Source: CAZJPD01 sp964547795 | GTDB taxonomy: Bacteria; Pseudomonadota; Alphaproteobacteria; Rickettsiales; Midichloriaceae | Assembly: GCA_964547795.1 (NCBI GenBank) | Contig: CAZJPD010000007.1 | Coordinates: 1-34,131, forward strand | Direction of reading: 5' to 3' | Length of the DNA: 34,131 bases | Shown here: piece by piece, positions 1 through 8,457 of the stretch | Position numbering within the stretch: position 1 is the stretch's first letter | How the letters are laid out: each line of letters opens with the position of its first letter | The notes under the pieces: model-generated | Told to the model about the DNA's origin: nothing | Database searches by the model: none | The model's input: the letters and a program-made list of their open reading frames with translations, nothing else | Made by a program: the position numbers and the translations under genes

Positions 1-714
1 ATTTTCAGGAAGAATTTTTGATATTTCATCATAATCAATATCATGCCCCATATGTGTTAATATTACCAGCTTTGGCTTTATCTGTTCTATCAATAACAAC
101 GTTCTTTCCAGGTAAGAGTGTGTTAGTGCATAATAGTAACGCAAACAATCTACTATCCAAATTTTTAAGTTTTGCAGTTCTACTATTGATTGCTTAGGTA
201 TATAGTTAAAGTCAGTAGAGTATGCAATATCTCCAAATCGCAAGCCTTGAGAGATAGCTTTTCTATGTTTTTGCTCAAAAGCTTTGACTTTAATATCTCC
301 AATAGTTTGGCTTTTCTGTAATTTTTTCCTTTTTAAGGTGGGAAGGTATAGGGGATTATTTTTATAAAAAATGTATTCATATCTGCAGGACAAGCTACTA
401 AAGGTTGTATCATCAATATATGTATCTATAGAGGTTTCATTTTTGCATAATCCACGGGTATCATCTATTCCCCCAACATGATCAAAATGGTCATGAGTGA
501 AAATAATCGCATCTATGGCTTTTATATTATTTTCTAAACATTGTTGCCGCAAGTCTGGCGAAGTATCCACTAGTATTTTGGTTTTGCCTGTCTCTACCAG
601 TATAGAGGCTCGTCTCCTTTTGTTTTTTGTGTTATTTGAAGCACATACATAGCACTGGCAAGCGATATATGGCACTCCTTGTGAACTGCCACATCCTAAA
701 ATTGTAACTTTCAT
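1..714 (-). CDS. MBL-fold metal-dependent hydrolase (PhnP/RNase Z-like), 3' end outside window
   Basis: The minus frame is open from an ATG at 714 to the window edge, giving 238 codons without a stop; the C-terminus is missing. The N-terminus MKVTILGCGSSQGVP is the usual start of this family. THDHFDH at about residues 84-90 is the HxHxDH metal-binding motif, and a later THMGHD supplies another metal ligand. CQCYVC near the N-terminus resembles the Cys cluster of PhnP-like members. The family hydrolyses phosphodiester or related bonds with two metal ions; the substrate cannot be told from sequence. In many alphaproteobacteria this gene follows tatD directly, and here tatD lies upstream on the same strand, separated only by the oppositely oriented DUF3800 gene. 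Confidence 0.88.
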   Translation of the reverse strand, partial: MKVTILGCGSSQGVPYIACQCYVCASNNTKNKRRRASILVETGKTKILVDTSPDLRQQCLENNIKAIDAIIFTHDHFDHVGGIDDTRGLCKNETSIDTYIDDTTFSSLSCRYEYIFYKNNPLYLPTLKRKKLQKSQTIGDIKVKAFEQKHRKAISQGLRFGDIAYSTDFNYIPKQSIVELQNLKIWIVDCLRYYYALTHSYLERTLLLIEQIKPKLVILTHMGHDIDYDEISKILPEN

Positions 715-802
715 AAATATTTTTTGGTAATTGTTCGTTTATTAACCCAAATTTTAATTTCTTATGATATACATGTTAAATAATAGTTTGAAAAAACAAG
801 AA

Positions 803-1622
803 ATGAAAATACTATTTATTGATGAATCTTATTATTTAAATTGTGAAGAGCCATTTTTTGTATTAGGTGGTATCATTATACCAGAAAAAAAAATGGAAAG
901 ATGCTAGCGATTTAATCACAAAAATCAAGAAAGATAAAAATATACGAGGTGAAATTAAATATAAATGGCTTTTTAATAAATGTCACAAAGACAATACATT
1001 GTCACATCTATCAATTGATACTAGGTTAAATGATATAGTTAAGCCAATATTGCAATTCATAAAAGATCAAGACTTGAAGCTAATTACAACATTAACTCAT
1101 TATAACGACTTAAAGCAAGAATTTATAAAAAACGAAAAAATTGAAGAAAATAGTCCGAAATTCAAAAAAGCATTTTCCTATCACTATTATCATAAAAACT
1201 ATGAAAATATCGTGCAGAGATTTCATTATTATTTGCAACAATGCTATAATAATAAAGAAGATTATTTAGGAATTGTCATTTGTGATGGTAGAAGTAAAAC
1301 GGAAGATGAGGCTTTAAGGAATCTACACAAAGAAATGCTCGAAGGTGCTTCTGGTAAAAAGAAAATCAATTATATGAATCTAATTGAACATTTATTGATA
1401 GCTCCAAGTCATTTTAGTGTTGGTATTCAATTTGCTGATATAGTTGCTGGTATTATTCTTGGTCATTTAAGAAAACACAAAAGTATAGAAGGATTATTTA
1501 AAATAATAGCATATCAATTTACAACTAGAATAGACAAAAGAAAAAAAACAACGGAAGGTGCTGGTATTGTAAAAATACTGAAAACAGGACAATATTGGCA
1601 AAAACAAATGACACGAGGTTAA
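803..1622 (+). pseudogene. DUF3800 protein, frame broken at an A9 tract
   Basis: An ATG at 803 opens a frame reading MKILFIDESYYLN, the N-terminal DES signature of DUF3800. It runs into TAG at 905-907 just after nine A residues at 885-893. Removing one A joins it to the downstream frame, which continues to 1622 and carries the second family hallmark GIQFADIVAG near the C-terminus. The restored protein is 272 aa, normal for the family. DUF3800 proteins have a predicted RNase H-like nuclease fold, with Asp/Glu residues at both ends; the biological role is not established, though they are often found in accessory or mobile regions. The gene runs opposite to its neighbours and splits the expected tatD-MBL pair, so it looks inserted. 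The A9 tract could allow transcriptional slippage that restores some full-length product. Confidence 0.75.
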
Positions 1623-1672
1623 TCTAGGCACTCGAAAGCCGATACAACATACCTCGAAAGGTGACTCGTGTC
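1610..1672. other. intergenic segment with inverted and direct repeats after DUF3800
   Basis: GACACGAG at 1610-1617 (overlapping the DUF3800 stop) is exactly complementary to CTCGTGTC at 1665-1672. Between them CTCGAAAG occurs twice (about 1631 and 1653), each inside a small potential hairpin (GGC..GCC and ACCT..AGGT). The segment is more GC-rich than its surroundings. It has no U-tract, so a classical terminator is not supported. It could be a structured RNA end or an insertion scar. Confidence 0.3.
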
Positions 1673-1714
1673 TATAGGCAGGTTAACATATAATACATTA
1701 TGCAACAAACTTTT

Positions 1715-2500
1715 TTATTTAAAGTTGATCTTAGCTTTGTTAAATAGATTAAAAAAGTTATTAGTTGTTATATCTATAAAATCTTTTAATCTCATTCCGA
1801 GCAAATTAGCCATGAATTCTGCAGTATGTTTTAAATATGAGGGCTCATTTTGTCTACCTCTCATAGGGACTGGTGCTAAAAATGGTGCATCTGTTTCTAT
1901 CAATATTTTATCGATGGGAATTTCTTTAAAAGTTTGTTGAATTTCTTTGGCATTCTTAAAAGTCACAACCCCAGATGCTGAAATACACAATCCCATATCC
2001 ATACATTCCATAGCTAACCATTTGCTTGCTGTAAAACAATGTATCACTCCCGTGAATTTCTTTTTTTTCATATACTGCTTTAAGACTGCCACAGTATCTT
2101 CGTCTGCCCCTCGTGTGTGTATAATGATTGGCAAAGATGATTTCTGTGCTGCTATTATATGTTCTATAAAACTCTCTTTCTGTAGCTTCTTATTATCTTT
2201 GGAATAATGATAATCTAAGCCTGTTTCACCAATACTTATTACCTTAGGTTTTTTTGTATATTTTAATATTTCTTCTGCTTTTATTAAACACTCATCTACT
2301 AGATTTAATGGATGATTACCAATAGAGCAGAAAATATTTTTTCTGGGGCTGGCAATGTTATATATTTTTTCAAATTCACTGATCCTCGTAGATATGGTTT
2401 GTATTACACCAACACCATTTTCCTTTGCCCTACTTAATACACCCTCTAAATTATTATTTAAAACTTCAAAATCTAAATGACGGTGAGTATCTACTAACAT
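1715..2500 (-). CDS. tatD: TatD-family metal-dependent DNase/hydrolase
   Basis: The 261-aa product is of normal length for TatD/YcfH. The N-terminal DTHRHLDF carries the HxH metal motif (usual form DTHCHLDF). GETGLDYHY holds the metal-binding Glu, IIIHTRGAD and VIHCFT carry further His ligands, and ETDAPFLAP near the C-terminus holds the final Asp. The fold is a TIM barrel that acts as a 3'-5' exonuclease or D-aminoacyl-tRNA deacylase-like enzyme in the cytoplasm. The ATG at 2500 is preferred because LVDTHRHLDF normally begins within a few residues of the start; an upstream in-frame GTG at 2512 adds only four residues. No clear Shine-Dalgarno is seen. Confidence 0.92.
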   Translation of the reverse strand: MLVDTHRHLDFEVLNNNLEGVLSRAKENGVGVIQTISTRISEFEKIYNIASPRKNIFCSIGNHPLNLVDECLIKAEEILKYTKKPKVISIGETGLDYHYSKDNKKLQKESFIEHIIAAQKSSLPIIIHTRGADEDTVAVLKQYMKKKKFTGVIHCFTASKWLAMECMDMGLCISASGVVTFKNAKEIQQTFKEIPIDKILIETDAPFLAPVPMRGRQNEPSYLKHTAEFMANLLGMRLKDFIDITTNNFFNLFNKAKINFK

Positions 2501-2569
2501 GAGTGTATACACCGACTATGGGGGTTTTTAAAACCTGTTCAAAATCTTCATACCAAGAAGCACAAAATT

Positions 2570-2761
2570 TCAAGAAGTACCTTTTGAATTAGATATCCAG
2601 TGAAAAAAAACCTTTTCCTCATTGCAAGATAGACTAAAAACAACATAAACCTCTTTATAATGATGAACATATTGTTTGCAAATTTCAAAAAATTTTTTCT
2701 GAAAATCTTCTTTTTTCAAACCCGCCATTTTGTAATCCAAAAATATTAGAGGATCAGGCAC
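2570..2761 (-). CDS. small unrecognised ORF, possibly a frameshifted fragment
   Basis: A 63-aa frame starts at GTG 2761; I do not recognise it. The same frame is open upstream to about 2830 and there encodes a basic then hydrophobic stretch (RKKRKALLLAVPD), but without an ATG. Just before its stop, an A4 run (plus-strand TTTT at 2582-2585) could hide a one-base deletion: with five A the frame would continue RYFLKFCASWYEDFEQVLK and on to a stop near 2466, overlapping the tatD start. That continuation looks protein-like in composition. The gene may therefore be a decayed member of the tkt-tatD block, or simply a short unknown gene. Confidence 0.35.
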   Translation of the reverse strand: MPDPLIFLDYKMAGLKKEDFQKKFFEICKQYVHHYKEVYVVFSLSCNEEKVFFHWISNSKGTS

Positions 2762-2863
2762 AGCTAAAAGTAGTGCTTTTCTTTTTTTTCTATAGCTAGT
2801 TCTATATTGCTTAAAATTACAGGGTAGCAGAGTCCTTTAAAACCCCCAGAAACCTTAAAGCAT

Positions 2864-3538
2864 CTATATTCCTTTTTTTCCACGCCAAAATTTATTATAA
2901 AAAAGTTCTTGTATAATTTGATTTTTTATCTCTTCTGCTGTCATTGAATCTCGTTTGTTTTGACACTTACCATTGATAGGTGGGTATACCATATTATTCA
3001 GATGCCGATTAACAATATAGTGTCCAAGTTTCTTCTCTGATGGAAAATATTTTTGTATAATGGACTCAATCTCTTCCTCAAGGGTCTCTACATCACAGTT
3101 ATCTTTAATGATTTCTGCAACTTTTAGTATACATTTTTGTAATTTTTCTTCTTCAAAATGATAGGCATTCATTGGTAATGATAATCCCTTACCTCTATTT
3201 CTTTCATCATTAAAAACTTGCTGCTCTCTTTTTTCCTCAGGTGGTTCACCACAATGTTCCCCACAAACTTCTGAAATTTGGACTGTAGTCTCTTTTTTCT
3301 TATTATCAATTAATATACAATCTATGCCTTTTTTATCTAAAGATTTATGTTTCTTTGAAACACACAACACCTTTATATTCTTCTTAACTTTTATTAATGC
3401 TTTTAATGGCAAAAAGGTTGACCCCTCATCCTTTATATGTTTAGAGTCGTATCCTTCTGGTCGTTTTTCACAATACTTGAGAAGTTCTTCCTTTGTATAT
3501 TCAGTATAACAATCTTTAGTATAACAACCTATTATCAC
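2864..3538 (-). CDS. hypothetical protein translationally coupled to tkt
   Basis: The 224-aa product is not recognised. It starts at a GTG whose first base is the last base of the tkt TAG stop, so translation is probably coupled to tkt. The protein is hydrophilic and lysine/glutamate-rich, with several Cys near the N-terminus (CYTKDC) and a CGEHC pair in the middle. Two charged, probably helical segments lie at about 130-165 and in the C-terminal third. There is no signal peptide or membrane segment. The composition resembles lineage-specific cytoplasmic or secreted proteins of intracellular bacteria, but nothing points to a function. Confidence 0.6.
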   Translation of the reverse strand: MIIGCYTKDCYTEYTKEELLKYCEKRPEGYDSKHIKDEGSTFLPLKALIKVKKNIKVLCVSKKHKSLDKKGIDCILIDNKKKETTVQISEVCGEHCGEPPEEKREQQVFNDERNRGKGLSLPMNAYHFEEEKLQKCILKVAEIIKDNCDVETLEEEIESIIQKYFPSEKKLGHYIVNRHLNNMVYPPINGKCQNKRDSMTAEEIKNQIIQELFYNKFWRGKKGI

Positions 3539-5526
3539 TATCTCATCCTCAGTATCTTATCTGTTATTTTCTCACTGGTTAGTCCAAAACATTTATATAA
3601 ATCCTCAGAAGGAGCGGATTTGCCAAAAGTTTCAGTGCCAAAAAATACTCCATGTGGCCCAATGATTTTAGACCAAGACTGTTCAATACCAGCTTCTATA
3701 GCAACTTTTAATGAGTCTTTACATAGTATTGCCCTTTGATATTCAAAAGGTTGTTGCCAGAATAATTCTTGGCAGGGAACTGAAACAACTTTACTACCAA
3801 CCCCCTGCCCTTCTAAATTTTTAGCTACATCTAAAGCTATAGATACTTCAGAACCACTTGCAAAAATCGATACTAGATCGTTTTGTTGTGAAGATTGGTA
3901 TAAAACATAAGCACCAAATTTCACAAGATTCTTTGTGTTATCAATGTTTATATTACTTCTGAGTTGATGGACATTTTGCCTGCTTAAGCAAATTGCTGAA
4001 GGAGTGTTTTTTTGCTGTAATATCAACTCCCAACATTCTGCTGTTTCTATGGCATCTGCAGGTCTAAATACGTTCAAATTTGGAATCGCTCTAAGAGTTG
4101 CAATATGTTCAATTGGATGGTGGGTAGGTCCATCTTCCCCTACACCAATAGAGTCATGAGTGAATACTAGGATTATAGGAAGTTTCATAAGTGATGCCAA
4201 CCTAATTGGGGGTTTGCAATAATCAGAAAAAACTAAAAAAGTTCCACTGTAAGAAGTAAAACATCCATACGCTTTTATGCCATTCATAATGGCAATCATA
4301 GCATGCTCCCTTATTCCATAGTGTATATAATTACCAGAAAAATCCTGTTTTGATATAGCTTTTTGCTCAGGTAATTTAGTACCATTGGAATCAGATAAAT
4401 CAGCTGAACCACCAATTAATCCCGTCATCACAGGTGATATTTTTTCAATCACTTTTTTAGAACTTTTTCTTGTTGCTTCTGCCTCTTTGACAGAAAGAAA
4501 ATGCTTTTTTAATTTTTTTATACCATCTAATGCAGGTTTAATGTTATTACTTTCTTGAAAAAATTGTTTGTATTGGGTTTGAAAATTCTTTTGCCAGTCA
4601 TCATATTCTGCTAAATTTCTTTTATAAAAACTTCTCCAGGTTTCTAATATAGATGCAGGAGTGGAAAATTTTTTATAATCCCAATTAAAATTTTTCTTAA
4701 TTAGTTCTATTTCATCATCTCCCAAATTTTTCCCATGTGATTCCTCTGAGTTCTCAAAATTGGGAGAACCATAGCCAATTTTTGTTTTACAAGCTATAAA
4801 AATAGGCTTATCGCTCTTTTGAGCTGTATTTAGTGCATTCCAAATGGCATCAGGATCATGACCATCAACTGATATAACATTCCAATTATATGATGATATC
4901 CTTGCAGGGGTTATGTCCGATATAGTCAGCGAAGTAGGACCATCAATTGATATTTTATTATTATCAAATAGTACGATTAGATTGTTCAACCCTAGATGTC
5001 CTGCAAGGGACATTGCCTCATGTGTAATGCCTTCCATAAGACAACCATCCCCAACTACTGCATATACCTTATGATTTATAGCATCATTACCTAAGCTTTG
5101 CTTTAATTTCTTTTCTGCAATCGCCATCCCAACAGCATTTGCCATCCCCTGCCCTAAAGGACCTGTGGTAATCTCTACTCCTAAACTGGGATTAAATTCT
5201 GGATGTCCTGGTGTAATAGAGTTTAATTGCCTGAATCTTTTTAACTCAGATATTGTGTACTTCTCATATCCAGTCAGGTACAATAAAGCATAAAGCAATG
5301 CAGAGCCATGCCCGGCTGATAAAATAAACATGTCTCTATTTACCCATGTTGGGTCTTTTGGATTGAATTTTAGAAAGTGCTGAAAAAGCACAGTCGCAAC
5401 ATCAGCAAATCCCATAGAAATGCCAGGATGCCCTGATTTTGCTTCTTCTACCATTTCTATTGCAAGCATTCTCAATGCTGTAGATAGCTTTTGATGAAGC
5501 TCATGTTGAATTACATTACTTGGCAT
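3538..5526 (-). CDS. tkt: transketolase
   Basis: The 662-aa length matches bacterial transketolase. The enzyme moves two-carbon ketol units between sugar phosphates in the non-oxidative pentose phosphate pathway, using thiamine pyrophosphate. The N-terminal TPP domain has SAGHGSALLYALLYL and the GDG...DNN cofactor motif (GDGCLMEGITHEA and LFDNNKISIDG, about residues 160-200). The pyrimidine domain has GGSADLSDSN, the catalytic Glu in YGIREHAM, and HDSIGVGEDGPTHHPIEH. The C-terminal domain is complete. The ATG at 5526 lies 16 bases after the prs stop, so prs and tkt look co-transcribed: tkt can make the ribose 5-phosphate that Prs would activate. Confidence 0.97.
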   Translation of the reverse strand: MPSNVIQHELHQKLSTALRMLAIEMVEEAKSGHPGISMGFADVATVLFQHFLKFNPKDPTWVNRDMFILSAGHGSALLYALLYLTGYEKYTISELKRFRQLNSITPGHPEFNPSLGVEITTGPLGQGMANAVGMAIAEKKLKQSLGNDAINHKVYAVVGDGCLMEGITHEAMSLAGHLGLNNLIVLFDNNKISIDGPTSLTISDITPARISSYNWNVISVDGHDPDAIWNALNTAQKSDKPIFIACKTKIGYGSPNFENSEESHGKNLGDDEIELIKKNFNWDYKKFSTPASILETWRSFYKRNLAEYDDWQKNFQTQYKQFFQESNNIKPALDGIKKLKKHFLSVKEAEATRKSSKKVIEKISPVMTGLIGGSADLSDSNGTKLPEQKAISKQDFSGNYIHYGIREHAMIAIMNGIKAYGCFTSYSGTFLVFSDYCKPPIRLASLMKLPIILVFTHDSIGVGEDGPTHHPIEHIATLRAIPNLNVFRPADAIETAECWELILQQKNTPSAICLSRQNVHQLRSNINIDNTKNLVKFGAYVLYQSSQQNDLVSIFASGSEVSIALDVAKNLEGQGVGSKVVSVPCQELFWQQPFEYQRAILCKDSLKVAIEAGIEQSWSKIIGPHGVFFGTETFGKSAPSEDLYKCFGLTSEKITDKILRMR

Positions 5527-5542
5527 CTTCGTGGAACGTAAG

Positions 5543-6448
5543 CTAAAAGTACCGGTTTATACAATTGATGATAGGAATACTTATATCAACTACATTTATA
5601 TTGGAAGAATATAATCGTTTATTATCGACTTGTATACTGTTTGATGTAGTTAATCTAATTACTTTTGATGCAATATTATTTAATTTCTTTATGTTATTAA
5701 ACCCAAGTAAATTATGAGCAATAACTATTTCAATGCTTTTTGCCTTAGCAGATTTTAATATATCAATAGCTGCAATTATAGTTTGTCCACTTCCTATTAT
5801 ATCGTCAACTAAGATACAGTGTTTATCTTTCACTGTTCCCATAATTCCATTGATCAGTACAGTATTATGTTCATCCCTCTGCTTATATAAAACAGCTAAG
5901 GGTATTTTTAGGGATTTACTTATACTTCTGCATCTCATTTTTCCTCCAATATCAGGAGATACAATGATGCTTTCAGTATTTTGAACCTCACTAAACCCAT
6001 CTTTAAATAATTCTAACATGGTGATGTTTTTTACAGGTATCCTAAAAAACCCCTCTACTTGACTTGAGTGCAAATCTATTGTGATTAGCGTATCTAATCC
6101 TGCTGCTTCCAATAGTGAGGCGATACACGAAGCAGAAATAAAATCAGCATCTTCCACTTTATAATCCATTCTACTGTATGCAAAATAAGGAATAATGACA
6201 TGTACTCTTTTTGCTCCCCCTTTTTTGGTAGCATTGATTAAGAATAACAGTTATATGAGATTTTTATTAACATTTGGAAATAATTGATGGGTAATCAATA
6301 CCTCTTTTTGATATAAATCATCATAAATCTTTATATTCAATTCTCCATCGGGAAATTTACTGATTTCTCTGCTTACAGGATTTAAGTTTATTTTCGATAA
6401 TATCTGTTTAGCTAAATTTTCCGTGTTATCGCAATAAAGTATTTTCAT
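5543..6448 (-). pseudogene. prs: ribose-phosphate pyrophosphokinase with one in-frame TAA
   Basis: From ATG 6448 to TAG 5543 there is a single frame of 301 codons plus stop, close to the usual 310-aa Prs, interrupted only by TAA at 6253-6251. The stop sits in NKNLI*LLFLINATKKGGAKR, where relatives have Glu, so one GAA-to-TAA change explains it. All downstream motifs remain: IIPYFAYSRMD, TIDLHSSQVEGFF, SPDIGGKMR, and the PRPP-binding loop VDDIIGSGQT at about residues 215-224. Prs makes PRPP from ribose 5-phosphate and ATP for nucleotide synthesis. The base after TAA is C, a context known to be leakier. As read, the gene gives a 65-residue peptide; readthrough, or an internal restart at ATG 6169, are alternatives. 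Confidence 0.88.
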
Positions 6449-6473
6449 GGTTAGACATTCTGTTTAATAACTC

Positions 6474-8366
6474 TTATGCAATTTTTTCTAACAAAGAATT
6501 TAGTTTGGAGGCAAATTCGCTAGGATTTTCTATTGCAGCTCCTTCTATTAAACAAGCCTGAGTATATATTACGTCTATTAAATCCCTATTTAACTCCAAC
6601 TCTCCAGCATTACCCGATATGGAATTATTAATTTTTTTCAAAATAGGGTGGTCAGGATTGATTTCTAATATTCTCCCAGACTTAGAATTTAACTGCCTTT
6701 GTTCTATGAGGAATTTTTCCATTCTAAGGTTCATCCCACCTTCAGCAATTGAAATACATGCAGGACTTTTTACCAATTTAGATGAGATTATAACATCTTT
6801 CACCTTATCCTTTAAGACATCTTTGATAAATTGAATCAGCTTATTATACTTTTTATCAGCATTTTTTTCTGATTTTTTTCCATTCAAATTGTTTTTTGCT
6901 TTAACAGCCTTAATCTCATTTAAGTTTATATCTTTGCTAGAAATGGGTTTCAATTCCTTATCTTTATATTTATGAACCACATTAGTCCAAAAATTATCAA
7001 CATGGTCTGTTAATAGCAATACCTCTATCTCTCTCTTCTTAAAACCTTCCAGTTGTGGGTGATTTCTTAATGAAGCTAGGTTATCCCCATTCAAAAAATA
7101 TATTTCCTTCTGCCCATCTACCATCTTGCTTAAATACTCATCAAGACTTACAAAATTGTCTTGAGAATGCGTTGAGCGAAATTTACAAATTTCCAATAAT
7201 AGCTCTTTTTCCTCTAAAGTACTTTCGCACAACCCTTCCTTGATGACCTCACTAAAATTATTCCAGAATTTTGCATATTCCTCAGACTCTTTCTCAGCTT
7301 TAGTTTTGAGGCTACCCAATACTTTTTTGACAATAGACCTCCTTATCTTCTGTACAATTTTGTTATGCTGTAAAGTCTCCCTACTTATATTTAAAGGTAA
7401 ATCCTCAGAATCTACAACACCCCTTAAAAACCTTAGGTATGATGGAATTAAGTTATTCCCTTCTTCAGATATAAAGACTCTTTTTATGTATAGTTTCACT
7501 CTTGTTTTTCTATCTGGATGAAACAAATCAAACGGCTTGCTATCAGGAATAAATAACAAGCTCGTAAATTCTACCACACCCTCAACCTTATTATGTAGTG
7601 TCATCCAAGGCTTGCCTGGAAAGTGTGAAACGTGATTGAAAAATTCTTCATATTCTTTTTCCGTTATTTCTGAAGCGTTTCTCATCCATATCGCAGATGC
7701 TTTATTAATTACTTCTTTTTTGCCTTCATCATCAATCAACTCAATCGGAAACTCCACATGATCAGAATAGGTATGGATGATATGGCGTATTCTATACGGC
7801 TCTAAAAATTCTTCTTCTGACTCTTTAATCTTTAATATAATCTTCGTTCCCCTCAAATAATCCCCATTATATTTTTCTATATAATATTCTCCCTTACCAT
7901 CAGAAGACCAAAGATATGTATCCTGATCCCCTGCCCTTTTTGTGATAACCTCTATGTGTTTTGCAACCATAAAGGCAGAATAAAAACCTACACCAAATTG
8001 ACCTATCAACTGCAAATCAGCTTTTTTGTTGCTAGTAAATTGCTCAAGGAATTTTTGAGTTCCTGAGCCAGCTATTGTCCCCAAATTGTTGATAAGGTCT
8101 TCTCTACTCATTCCTATTCCATTATCAGAAACAGTGATAGTTTTTTTAGCTTTGTCTACCTGTACTGTAATTAGGAAATCAGGATCTTCATCTACAAGTT
8201 TTGGGTTATTAATAGATTGGTATCTCAATTTATCACATGCATCAGAAGTATTGGAAATCAACTCTCTCAAAAAAATGTCTTTGTTTGTATAGATAGAATT
8301 GATCATCAGGTTTAAAACCTTACCAACCTCTGCATCAAACTTTTTGACTTGCCTATTATCTTTCAT
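6474..8366 (-). CDS. htpG: molecular chaperone HtpG (Hsp90)
   Basis: The 630-aa product matches bacterial Hsp90. The N-terminal GHKL ATPase domain shows ELISNTSDACDKLR, the ATP-binding DNGIGM, the lid region GQFGVGFYSAFM and GTKI. The middle domain has the conserved Arg in NISRETLQHN, which contacts the ATP gamma-phosphate. The C-terminal dimerisation domain is complete. It acts in the cytoplasm as a homodimer that remodels client proteins. It leads the minus-strand block htpG-prs-tkt, with 25 bases between its stop and the prs start. A sigma70-like promoter is visible upstream. Confidence 0.97.
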   Translation of the reverse strand: MKDNRQVKKFDAEVGKVLNLMINSIYTNKDIFLRELISNTSDACDKLRYQSINNPKLVDEDPDFLITVQVDKAKKTITVSDNGIGMSREDLINNLGTIAGSGTQKFLEQFTSNKKADLQLIGQFGVGFYSAFMVAKHIEVITKRAGDQDTYLWSSDGKGEYYIEKYNGDYLRGTKIILKIKESEEEFLEPYRIRHIIHTYSDHVEFPIELIDDEGKKEVINKASAIWMRNASEITEKEYEEFFNHVSHFPGKPWMTLHNKVEGVVEFTSLLFIPDSKPFDLFHPDRKTRVKLYIKRVFISEEGNNLIPSYLRFLRGVVDSEDLPLNISRETLQHNKIVQKIRRSIVKKVLGSLKTKAEKESEEYAKFWNNFSEVIKEGLCESTLEEKELLLEICKFRSTHSQDNFVSLDEYLSKMVDGQKEIYFLNGDNLASLRNHPQLEGFKKREIEVLLLTDHVDNFWTNVVHKYKDKELKPISSKDINLNEIKAVKAKNNLNGKKSEKNADKKYNKLIQFIKDVLKDKVKDVIISSKLVKSPACISIAEGGMNLRMEKFLIEQRQLNSKSGRILEINPDHPILKKINNSISGNAGELELNRDLIDVIYTQACLIEGAAIENPSEFASKLNSLLEKIA

Positions 8367-8400
8367 ATTTGTACGTTTGTTTTTGATGATACGTAAGGTG

Positions 8401-8428
8401 TATATAATGATAAAATGCTATAAATCAA
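8401..8428 (-). promoter_or_regulatory. candidate sigma70-type promoter for htpG
   Basis: Read on the minus strand, TTGATT (8428-8423) and TATATA (8406-8401) are separated by 16 bases, 35 bases upstream of the htpG ATG. The segment lies in the short gap after the PleD-like gene. In such AT-rich DNA, near matches to TATAAT are common, so this is only a candidate. Confidence 0.35.
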
Positions 8429-8457
8429 CATAGAGCTAAGTGGGTTTTATCAGATAT

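Noticed and set aside
1668..2207. Plus-strand ORFs across tatD
   Set aside because: They are shadows of the motif-complete minus-strand tatD gene.
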